Positions 33,908 to 41,613 of a stretch of 64,000 nucleotides of DNA are shown piece by piece. Position 1 is the stretch's first letter. Each line of letters opens with the position of its first letter. Below the pieces are notes generated by a model. It ran no database searches. It was given only the letters and a program-made list of their open reading frames with translations, and was not told the DNA's origin. The position numbers and the translations under genes are program-made. The DNA is from M55B177 sp034722275 (lineage in GTDB: Bacteria > Chloroflexota > Dehalococcoidia > GIF9 > AB-539-J10), in contig JAYENW010000001.1 in assembly GCA_034722275.1 (NCBI GenBank), positions 138,042 through 202,041 on the forward strand, read 5' to 3'.

Positions 33908-34423
33908 ATGAAATGTCCCTATTGTGATGGAATACAGTCTAAGGTGGTAGATTCACGAGCTGTGAATGATGGGATAAGGCGGCGGAGGCAATGTCGCTTT
34001 TGTGGTACTCGTTTTACTACCTATGAGCGTATTCAGATGCACAAGATTTTTGTAGTTAAGAAAGACAAACGGCGCGAGGAGTTTAACCGAGAGAAGCTCT
34101 TTCAGGGCATCCGCAAAGCTTGTGAGAAACGCCCTTTACCTGCAGGCGCTATTGATAAGCTCGTAGATAATATTGAGGCTGAGCTCTACGAAAAAGGCAA
34201 AAATGAAGTGCCCAGTTCTCTTATTGGCGACTTGGTTATGGAGGAATTGAGAAAATTGGACCGTATCGCTTATATTCGTTTTGCTAGTGTTTATCGAGAA
34301 TTCGCTGATATAGGCGAGTTGAAACAGGTAGTGGATAACTTGGCTGTTGATGGAGTTACCGTATCAGTCAATCAGTTGCCCATGTTGTCTTCCAAAAAGA
34401 TAAGTCCCTTGGGGAATTGTTGA
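33908..34423 (+). CDS. nrdR: transcriptional repressor NrdR
   Basis: Represses ribonucleotide-reductase genes in response to ATP/dATP. A four-cysteine zinc ribbon (MKCPYCDG...CRFCGTRFTTYER, residues 1-42) is the DNA-binding part. An ATP-cone domain (about 46-140) begins FVVKKDKRREEFNREKLFQGI. The C-terminus extends to 171 aa, slightly longer than the usual 150-160. It lies ten bases before nrdJ, and NrdR-box-like sites precede it, so autoregulation of the pair is likely. Confidence 0.96.
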   Translation: MKCPYCDGIQSKVVDSRAVNDGIRRRRQCRFCGTRFTTYERIQMHKIFVVKKDKRREEFNREKLFQGIRKACEKRPLPAGAIDKLVDNIEAELYEKGKNEVPSSLIGDLVMEELRKLDRIAYIRFASVYREFADIGELKQVVDNLAVDGVTVSVNQLPMLSSKKISPLGNC

Positions 34424-34432
34424 GGTGTAAGA

Positions 34433-36982
34433 ATGTCTGGGACAGGTAGAAAAGCGAGCCAAAAAGTTATTGGTAAAGGCAGAGTAGCCAGAGCTGTCTT
34501 CTCTGCTGCTGAATCTATCGGGGTAAGCGATAGAAAATTTTTGGAAAAGTTCACTGAGCAGTTGAGCCAGCGTCTGGGGGTAGCTCAACCTCTGCCTGGC
34601 ATGGAGGAATTTGTTCTGCCAAGAACTAGCCGTTCTCTTCCCTCTTCAAAGGTTAGGGACACAATGGAGGGAGTTTCAGCCGTGGAAGAACTTTCCCCCC
34701 AATCCGGTAGCCAGATTGTTTCTGGCATCAAACTGAGTAGCAATGCCTTGAGGCTACTGGAAAGACGGTATTTGAGGAAAGATAAGGTGGGGAAAATTAT
34801 TGAGACTCCTGAGGATTTATTTCGTCGTGTGGCCCGGCATATTGCCTCGGCTGAGCTTCTTTATGATCCTGAGGCGGATATCTCTTTCTGGGAGGAAAAA
34901 TTTTACCAGTTGATGGCGAATCTGGATTTTCTACCCAATTCACCTACGTTGATGAATGCTGGACGCGAACTGGGACAGTTATCAGCTTGTTTTGTTATTC
35001 CCATTGATGACTTCATAGAATCTATTTTTGATGCTGTTAAACATACTGCTTTAATTCATAAAAGTGGGGGAGGCACAGGTTTTTCCTTTTCGCGGCTCAG
35101 GCCAGAGAGTGATAGAGTTGGCTCTACTGGTGGGGTAGCGAGCGGTCCTGTTTCCTTTATGCGGGCCTTTGATACCACTACTGATGTGATAAAGCAAGGC
35201 GGCATGCGCCGCGGAGCTAATATGGCTGTTCTTAAGGTCGACCATCCTGATATCATGAAATTTATCACAGTTAAAGATGACTCTCAGGCTCTAACCAATT
35301 TTAACCTTTCTGTAGCGATTAGCGATAGCTTTATGGAGGCGGAGGAAGAGGGTGATGACTATGATCTGGTTAATCCGCGAAATGGTGAGAGAATGGGTAA
35401 AGTTAATGCCAGGGAAGTATTCGATAAAATAGTTAATATGGCCTGGCGTACTGGTGACCCTGGCGTTGTTTTTATTGACCAGATAAATCGACATAACCCT
35501 ACTCCCAATTTAGGCGAAATAGAAAGTACCAACCCCTGTGGTGAACAACCTTTACTCCCCTATGAGTCCTGTAACCTGGGTTCTATAAACTTGGCAAAAA
35601 TAATAGTCTGTCAAGATGGTCAATCGGCACAGGTTGATTATGTGAGGTTGGCTCAAATTGTTACATTGGCAGTGCGATTTCTTGATGATGTCATTGATGT
35701 TAACCAGTTCCCTTTGCCTCAGATTGCTGAAGCTACAAAAGCTACTAGAAAAATAGGTTTGGGAGTGATGGGATTTGCCGATATGTTGATACAGCTTGGT
35801 ATTCCCTATGATAGCGAAGAAGCAATTAAGGCTGCAGAACAAATCATGAGTTTCATATCCGAAGAAGCGAATAAGGCGTCAATGGAGCTGGCAGCACAAA
35901 GAGGTGTTTTCCCTGCCTTTGTGGGTAGTATTTATGATGTTCCTGATGGCCCTCGTTTTCGCAACGCTTCCCGGACTACCATTGCTCCTACCGGGAGTCT
36001 CTCCATAATTGCTAACTGCTCCAGTGGCATTGAACCCGTGTATGCCTTGAGTTATGTCCGCCACATTCTAGAAGGCGAAGAATTTGTTGAGGTAAATCCT
36101 TATTTTGAGGAGGTGGCCCAAAAGGGCGGTTTCTATTCATCAGAGTTGATGAGAGAATTAGCTGAAGGGAAAAAGTTGAGAGACTTCCCTGATATTTCTG
36201 AAGAGGTTAAAAGAAATTTTGTCGCTGCCAATGATGTAACCCCTGAGTGGCATGTTAGGATACAAGCAGCTTTCCAAAGATATACTGATAGCGCTGTATC
36301 CAAAACGGTGAATTTTCCCTACGAAGCAACGCCTGAGGATGTCAGAAAGGTCTATATGCTGGCTTACCAAAAAGGTTTAAAAGGCATTACCATTTACCGC
36401 GATAGGAGCCGTGCGAGCCAAGTTCTCACTGTGGGTGAAGGACTGAAAGAAGCCGAAGGCAAGCTGACTCCCAGAAAAAGACCTAAGGTTACTAAAGGTG
36501 TAACGGAGCGAGTGAATACCGGATGTGGATATATATATGTGACCGTGAATTTTGATGAATGGGGAATATGTGAAGTTTTTTCTACTCTGGGGAAATCTGG
36601 TGGTTGTGCTGCAGCGCAGCTTGAGGCCATCAGCCGACTCATTTCATTAGCTTTAAGGTCAGGGGTTGATTTGGATTCCATTGTCAGGCAACTGCGTGGT
36701 ATACGGTGTCCTTCCATTTCTTGGGAACAAGGACATGCTGTTATGTCCTGTGCTGATGCCATTGCTGGCGTTATTGAAAAATATGTCAGCCAGGGGTCTG
36801 CTGATCATCCTGGCTCTGGTTCTGAATATTCTGTATCTCGTCAGGCAGTTGAAAACTTGGGCAGTGAGACTTCAAGTTTTGGAAGTGGGATCACAGGCCA
36901 ATGTCCTGAATGCGGGGGCCCCTTGATTTATCAAGAAGGGTGCAACATTTGCCTTGATTGCGGCTTTACTAAATGCGGATGA
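34433..36982 (+). CDS. nrdJ: adenosylcobalamin-dependent (class II) ribonucleoside-diphosphate reductase
   Basis: Reduces ribonucleotides to deoxyribonucleotides using adenosylcobalamin, oxygen-independently. The catalytic domain (about 95-660) has LPNSPTLMNAG, SGGGTGFSFSRLRP, the active-site triad region NPCGEQPLLPYESCNLGS, and APTGSLSIIANCSSGIEP. A TSCPD-type domain (about 690-790; TGCGYIYVTVN, GGCAAAQLEAISRL) and a C-terminal four-cysteine ribbon (CPECGG...CLDCGFTKCG) follow; the last cysteines probably re-reduce the active site. The N-terminal 60 residues look like a degenerate ATP-cone. It is 849 aa. It needs AdoCbl from PduO-type activity (807-1352). Confidence 0.95.
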   Translation: MSGTGRKASQKVIGKGRVARAVFSAAESIGVSDRKFLEKFTEQLSQRLGVAQPLPGMEEFVLPRTSRSLPSSKVRDTMEGVSAVEELSPQSGSQIVSGIKLSSNALRLLERRYLRKDKVGKIIETPEDLFRRVARHIASAELLYDPEADISFWEEKFYQLMANLDFLPNSPTLMNAGRELGQLSACFVIPIDDFIESIFDAVKHTALIHKSGGGTGFSFSRLRPESDRVGSTGGVASGPVSFMRAFDTTTDVIKQGGMRRGANMAVLKVDHPDIMKFITVKDDSQALTNFNLSVAISDSFMEAEEEGDDYDLVNPRNGERMGKVNAREVFDKIVNMAWRTGDPGVVFIDQINRHNPTPNLGEIESTNPCGEQPLLPYESCNLGSINLAKIIVCQDGQSAQVDYVRLAQIVTLAVRFLDDVIDVNQFPLPQIAEATKATRKIGLGVMGFADMLIQLGIPYDSEEAIKAAEQIMSFISEEANKASMELAAQRGVFPAFVGSIYDVPDGPRFRNASRTTIAPTGSLSIIANCSSGIEPVYALSYVRHILEGEEFVEVNPYFEEVAQKGGFYSSELMRELAEGKKLRDFPDISEEVKRNFVAANDVTPEWHVRIQAAFQRYTDSAVSKTVNFPYEATPEDVRKVYMLAYQKGLKGITIYRDRSRASQVLTVGEGLKEAEGKLTPRKRPKVTKGVTERVNTGCGYIYVTVNFDEWGICEVFSTLGKSGGCAAAQLEAISRLISLALRSGVDLDSIVRQLRGIRCPSISWEQGHAVMSCADAIAGVIEKYVSQGSADHPGSGSEYSVSRQAVENLGSETSSFGSGITGQCPECGGPLIYQEGCNICLDCGFTKCG

Positions 36983-37019
36983 AGTCTAAACTCCTTTTTT
37001 CTTGACAGGGAAGATTGTG

Positions 37020-38480
37020 GTGAAGGCTAGAGTGAGAGATAATCCAAAACGCAGGGTAGCTGGTAATTGTTATCCAGCTCTGAAACAGATAAGTAGGTTA
37101 GCTAATTCCGCCTTTGGATTAAGAAGGATTTGTAATTCTATAGCTAAAAGCGCTGCTAAGGTGGTGCGAGGGAATGGCTGCCGTATCTTGTTTCTCAATC
37201 CTCAGAAAGATTATCTGGTCACTGTTGGAGCTTACGGTTTAAGCGATCTTTTTCTCAGGTATGCCCCTCTTAAGGCTCATAAAAGCCTTCCGGATATTCT
37301 TGAAGGGAAAATAGTATTTATTGCCGATGTTACTAATGATGAAAGAGTTGAGTATCCTCGAATAGGTGAGCTACAGGGGATATCTTCTATGCTCGGAGTA
37401 CCTATTCTTAGGAAGGGTGAGGTCGTTGGCGAGGTTAGAATTTATACCCATGAGCCTAGAGAATTCTCTGAGGCTGACAGAAGTTTCCTTCTCAGTGTTG
37501 CTGATGTGTGTGGTCTCCTCTTTGAAAGGACAGAACTCTATGGGTTGCTGGAGAAAGACTACAAGGCAGGCAAAAAGCGAATTAAGTCTTCAGTACCTCA
37601 ATTGCCTACTAATGCATTGAGGCCAACCAGTTTTGCTCATCCTAGCGAGGAAGAATTTGCTAAGCTGCTGGATTTCTACTGTATTGAATGGCTCTATGAG
37701 CCTCGTGCATTCCCACTTCGCTGGGGGGGAAATGGACTAGCTGAGATGTTCACTCCTGATTTCTATTTACCTGAATTGGATCTCTATATTGAGCTCACTA
37801 CACTGAAACAATGCCTGATAACCGAAAAAAATCGTAAGGTACGCCGTCTCAGGGAACTTTATCCAGAAATCAATGTCAAATTACTTAACAAGAGCGATTA
37901 TATTCAGCTCCTTGCCAAATATGGCTATGGTCCTTTGGGAGAGGCTAAGGTAGAAGGGGTCGCCCGAGTTTTATACAGTCATACACAAATTCAGAGGAGA
38001 GTTAGAGTTTTGGCCAAACATGTATCTCAGGATTATGCTGGCCAAAAACTGGTTTTGGTGGGCATCTTAAAAGGGGTTGTTTGCTTCATGTCTGATCTCA
38101 TGCAGCATCTTTCCCTCCCGGTTATCCCAGATTTTATGGCTATTTCATATTATGGCGGGGATGGTCAGATAGTCAAAATAACTAAAGATCTAGATAGCAG
38201 TATAACGGAACAGCACGTGTTGATGGTTGAAGATATTGTGGATACTGGTATGACGCTAAATTATGTGCTCAAGCATCTCTCAGCTCACAACCCTGCCAGT
38301 CTCCGTGTTTGTACCTTGCTGGATAAGAGAGCGCGCCGCTTGGTGGATGTCCCTCTGGATTATATTGGCTTCGAAATTCCTGATGAATTCGTGGTTGGTT
38401 ATGGCTTGGATTACAATGGTGAATATCGGAATTTACCCTTTATTGGCATCCTCCATCCTGAGCAAATAGAAAGGGAGTAA
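37020..38480 (+). CDS. three-domain fusion: GAF + PD-(D/E)XK-like + hypoxanthine phosphoribosyltransferase
   Basis: Numbering here counts from TTG 37002 (492 aa). Residues about 25-180 form a GAF sensor domain (SSMLGVPILRKGEVVGEVRIY). Residues about 215-305 resemble a PD-(D/E)XK nuclease fold: MFTPDFYLPELDLYIELT gives P252-D253 and E264, with K276/K279 downstream. Residues 318-490 are a hypoxanthine phosphoribosyltransferase with LVGILKGVVCFMSDLM and the PRPP motif VLMVEDIVDTGMTL. HPRT salvages hypoxanthine or guanine to IMP or GMP. ELT instead of ExK casts doubt on nuclease activity. I use GTG 37020 because AGGGAAG lies six bases before it. It follows nrdJ by 37 bases, suggesting nucleotide metabolism or sensing. 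Confidence 0.85.
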   Translation: MKARVRDNPKRRVAGNCYPALKQISRLANSAFGLRRICNSIAKSAAKVVRGNGCRILFLNPQKDYLVTVGAYGLSDLFLRYAPLKAHKSLPDILEGKIVFIADVTNDERVEYPRIGELQGISSMLGVPILRKGEVVGEVRIYTHEPREFSEADRSFLLSVADVCGLLFERTELYGLLEKDYKAGKKRIKSSVPQLPTNALRPTSFAHPSEEEFAKLLDFYCIEWLYEPRAFPLRWGGNGLAEMFTPDFYLPELDLYIELTTLKQCLITEKNRKVRRLRELYPEINVKLLNKSDYIQLLAKYGYGPLGEAKVEGVARVLYSHTQIQRRVRVLAKHVSQDYAGQKLVLVGILKGVVCFMSDLMQHLSLPVIPDFMAISYYGGDGQIVKITKDLDSSITEQHVLMVEDIVDTGMTLNYVLKHLSAHNPASLRVCTLLDKRARRLVDVPLDYIGFEIPDEFVVGYGLDYNGEYRNLPFIGILHPEQIERE

Positions 38481-38753
38481 AAACACTCGCAATTCGCCTC
38501 GGGGATAAAAACATCCCAAGTAACCTCACTTCTCCTTTGGTGTTCTATCCACTCCCTTTCAGCTTCCACTTGCTCGGTTTCGACTACCCATCCACCAAAT
38601 TTCTGTTTGGTTACTTGGGACATTATCAATATAGCATAGGAAGCTAGGTGGGTGTGCTCGTCGTTCGTTGTTGTTTTGATGTGAAAAAAATTGATAAAGG
38701 GTGGCGAGGATGATACTTTCCTTCTTGTTGAAAAAGCCTTGGCAAGAACAAAG
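38481..38753. other. 273-base gap with a 12-base inverted repeat and an antisense ORF
   Basis: No convincing plus-strand gene. TCCCAAGTAACC at 38514-38525 is repeated inverted at 38609-38620. A minus-strand ORF from ATG 38621-38623 runs leftward into the 3' end of the HPRT-fusion gene (stop near 38411) without a ribosome-binding site. No terminator or strong promoter is visible. Confidence 0.4.
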
Positions 38754-39614
38754 ATGGACAAAATTACAGCTACCAACTACAATTATCCAGTTGTGCCTGC
38801 TCTTTATGTTATTGCTACTCCTATTGGTAATCTAGAAGATATTTCCTTGCGTGCTTTGCGCCTTTTGCAGGAAGTGAAGCTTATTGCTGCTGAGGATACA
38901 CGCACCACACGTCAGTTGCTCAATGCCTATAATATAAAAACTCCTCTAACTAGCTATCATGAGCACAATAAGTGGAGCAAGCTAGATTATTTATTGCGCT
39001 TTCTGGAAAAGCAAGATGTGGCTCTCGTTTCTGAAGCTGGTATGCCTGGCTTGAGTGACCCTGGTTATGAATTCATTGTTGCTGCCATTGCTCATGGGAT
39101 TCCTGTTGTGCCGATACCAGGTGCCTCAGCGGCAGTCACTGCTTTGATAGTTTCTGGTCTACCAACTGACCAGTTCATCTACCTCGGTTTTCTGCCTCGT
39201 CGTCAGGGGCAAAGAAAGCGTTTTCTTAGTTCCATAGCTAATGAATCAAGAACTATAGTGGCCTTTGAAGCTCCACACCGTCTTCAGAAAGCATTAAAGG
39301 ATATTGAGGAAACTTTAGGGGATAGGAGAGTGACTGTTTGTCGTGAGCTTAGTAAAGCTCACGAGGAAATATTCAGGGGAAGGGTGAGCCGAGCGGGAGA
39401 ACATTTCACAGAACCAAGAGGGGAGTTTACTTTGGTTGTAGAAGGAAAAGCTGAAGAAGAGAATGAAGTTACAGAAGAGATGGAAAGAAAATTACAGGAG
39501 CTTTATCAACGGGGGCTCAAGGCAAAGGAGGCGATATCACAAATTTCTGGGACAAGGACTTTGTCGCGGAAGAAACTTTATCAAACCTGGCTGAGTCTTA
39601 AGAAAGGAGGCTAA
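38754..39614 (+). CDS. rsmI: 16S rRNA (cytidine-2'-O) methyltransferase RsmI
   Basis: Methylates the 2'-O of C1402 in 16S rRNA. It belongs to the tetrapyrrole-methylase fold: ALYVIATPIGNLEDISLRAL, LIAAEDTRTTRQLL and SEAGMPGLSDPGYEF, with VVPIPGASAAVTALIVSG in the middle. The C-terminus (about 240 onward) is the usual helical domain. I start at ATG 38754, which is closest to the family start; TTG 38691 would add 21 unconserved residues. Its partner methylase RsmH is at 30428. The downstream zinc-ribbon gene begins one base after the stop. Confidence 0.93.
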   Translation: MDKITATNYNYPVVPALYVIATPIGNLEDISLRALRLLQEVKLIAAEDTRTTRQLLNAYNIKTPLTSYHEHNKWSKLDYLLRFLEKQDVALVSEAGMPGLSDPGYEFIVAAIAHGIPVVPIPGASAAVTALIVSGLPTDQFIYLGFLPRRQGQRKRFLSSIANESRTIVAFEAPHRLQKALKDIEETLGDRRVTVCRELSKAHEEIFRGRVSRAGEHFTEPRGEFTLVVEGKAEEENEVTEEMERKLQELYQRGLKAKEAISQISGTRTLSRKKLYQTWLSLKKGG

Positions 39615-39615
39615 G

Positions 39616-39822
39616 ATGCGGCGTGGTTGTATTGCTGTAGGTAAGATACAGTGTGATGGTTGCCATGGTCTTATTAATTATGGGGAGCGTTATCTAGTTA
39701 TCGAAGAAGAAAGAGGAAAGCAACGTTTTTGTGTTGCTTGTTGTCTCAGGCTTGGTTATGCTTCGTACAAAATAGAGGATAACGAGCAAGTACTTACTTT
39801 TTTCTCGAAAGAAGAGGTATGA
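39616..39822 (+). CDS. small zinc-ribbon-like protein of unknown function
   Basis: 68-aa protein with two CxxC pairs: C13-x2-C16 (QCDGCHG) and C39-x2-C42 (FCVACCL), arranged as a zinc ribbon around about 22 residues. I do not recognise a family. It starts one base after the rsmI stop with AAAGGAGG at 39603-39610, so it is almost certainly expressed with rsmI. metG follows after 77 bases. Confidence 0.75.
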   Translation: MRRGCIAVGKIQCDGCHGLINYGERYLVIEEERGKQRFCVACCLRLGYASYKIEDNEQVLTFFSKEEV

Positions 39823-39899
39823 TAAATTGATGCTAGCTGTTACCTCATAATAGCGAAGTAATTCCAAAATATTGCCTGGCGATTATTTATAGGTGATTC

Positions 39900-41573
39900 A
39901 TGAGTGAGCACATTTTGATAGGAGTTGCTTGGCCTTATGCTAATGGCCCTCTGCATTTAGGGCATATTGCTGGTGCCTATTTGCCGGCTGATATTTTTGC
40001 CCGCTATCATCGGCTTAAGGGAAACCAAGTGTTGATGGTTTCTGGCAGCGACCAGCACGGGGCACCAATTACTATTCGAGCTGAAGGAGAATCTAAGTCT
40101 CCGCAAGAGATAGCAGATAGGTATGATCAGCAGTTCAGAGATTGCTGGCAAAAGCTGGGCATTTCCTTTGATTTATTTACTACAACGGGCACTGTAAATC
40201 ACAGGGAAGTCACGCATGATATAGTCCTTACACTGCTCCATAAAGGTTATATTTACAAGGATAAAATGCTTCAAGCTTATTGCCCTCAATGTCAGCGATT
40301 TCTTCCCGATCGTTACCTGGAGGGCGTCTGTCCTCATTGTGGTTTTCCCAAGGCTCGAGGTGACCAGTGTGAGGTTTGTGGTCACCCTTTGGATCCCTCT
40401 GACCTTAAGAATCTTCACTGTTGCCTTTGTGGTGCGGTGCCGCAATTTAAGATTTCAGAGCATTTCTTCCTGCGGCTCAGTGCTTTTCAAGATAAGCTGA
40501 AGGTGTGGATAAAGGAGCAAACTCATTGGCGGCACAATGTTCTTGGCGCTGCATGGAAGTTTCTGAATGAAGGATTAAAGGACAGAGCCATAACGCGTGA
40601 CCTGGATTGGGGAATAAGTGTGCCCCAGCCAGGTTTCGAATGTAAGCGCATTTATGTATGGTTTGAAGCAGTCATCGGTTATTTATCAGCGAGTAAAGAA
40701 TGGGCGAAATCGCAAGGTAACGAATTGGCATGGCAACCTTTTTGGCAGAGCGATGGTAAAGGTTTTTATTTTGTGGGCAAGGATAATATCTTTTTCCATG
40801 CTCTTGTGTGGCCAGCGATGCTGATGGGTTATGGTGATTTGAATCTTCCTTATGATGTCCCCGCTAATGAATTTTTGACCATCGAGAGTCATAAACTCTC
40901 TACTAGTCGCAACTGGGCTGTCTGGCTTCCTGATTACCTGGAGCGATATGAAGCGGATCCCCTGCGCTATGCTCTGGCAGTGAATATGCCTGAGACTGGT
41001 GATAGTGATTTTTCCTGGCGTGAGTTTCTACGTCGCAATAACAATGAACTTGTGGCTACCTATGGCAATTTGGCTCACCGCGTCCTTACCTTCACCTATC
41101 GTAATTTTAATGGAATTGTCCCCTCGCCGGGTGAACTTGATGCCCGAAGCCAGGAATTGATTCACAAAGCTGAAACCACTTTGGATACTGTTGATAAATT
41201 GCTCTACCACTGTGGTTTCAGAAGAGCCATGAAAGAGGCTATGTCTCTGGCTCAGGAAGCTAATCGTTATCTTGATGAGCAAGCTCCGTGGAAGAACATT
41301 AAGAAAGAACGGCAAGCTTCAGCTAAATCTGTTTATACTGCCTTGTCCTTGCTTTCAGCTTTAAAAACTATTTTCTATCCTTTTCTTCCTTTCAGTGCTG
41401 AAAAGCTCCATTCTTTCCTTGGTTTTGAAGGGAGTGCCAAAGAGGCGGGTTGGCAGTTTCAGTTACCAAAGCCAGGTCAGAAACTTCGGAAACCGAGGCC
41501 ATTATTTATCAAACTGGATGAGAGCATTGTGGATCAAGAAAATAGCCGGCTGGGGACTCCATCCCAATGGTGA
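39900..41573 (+). CDS. metG: methionyl-tRNA synthetase
   Basis: Charges tRNA-Met. The HIGH motif is HLGHIAGAYLPADIF, the KMSKS motif is the variant HKLSTSRNWAVWL. The zinc-knuckle insertion (about 130-185) has eight cysteines, as in the archaeal/E. coli type with two knuckles (CPQC...CPHC, CEVC...CCLC). The C-terminal helical anticodon domain ends near residue 545, with no EMAP/Trbp111 tRNA-binding domain. It is 557 aa. The cognate MetG in many bacteria carries one knuckle; the two-knuckle KLSTS form suggests a subtype different from the Bacillus-like one. Confidence 0.96.
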   Translation: MSEHILIGVAWPYANGPLHLGHIAGAYLPADIFARYHRLKGNQVLMVSGSDQHGAPITIRAEGESKSPQEIADRYDQQFRDCWQKLGISFDLFTTTGTVNHREVTHDIVLTLLHKGYIYKDKMLQAYCPQCQRFLPDRYLEGVCPHCGFPKARGDQCEVCGHPLDPSDLKNLHCCLCGAVPQFKISEHFFLRLSAFQDKLKVWIKEQTHWRHNVLGAAWKFLNEGLKDRAITRDLDWGISVPQPGFECKRIYVWFEAVIGYLSASKEWAKSQGNELAWQPFWQSDGKGFYFVGKDNIFFHALVWPAMLMGYGDLNLPYDVPANEFLTIESHKLSTSRNWAVWLPDYLERYEADPLRYALAVNMPETGDSDFSWREFLRRNNNELVATYGNLAHRVLTFTYRNFNGIVPSPGELDARSQELIHKAETTLDTVDKLLYHCGFRRAMKEAMSLAQEANRYLDEQAPWKNIKKERQASAKSVYTALSLLSALKTIFYPFLPFSAEKLHSFLGFEGSAKEAGWQFQLPKPGQKLRKPRPLFIKLDESIVDQENSRLGTPSQW

Positions 41574-41613
41574 ATTTGAAATAGTCCATGATGAGCTAAT
41601 TTGGAGGCTTGTA

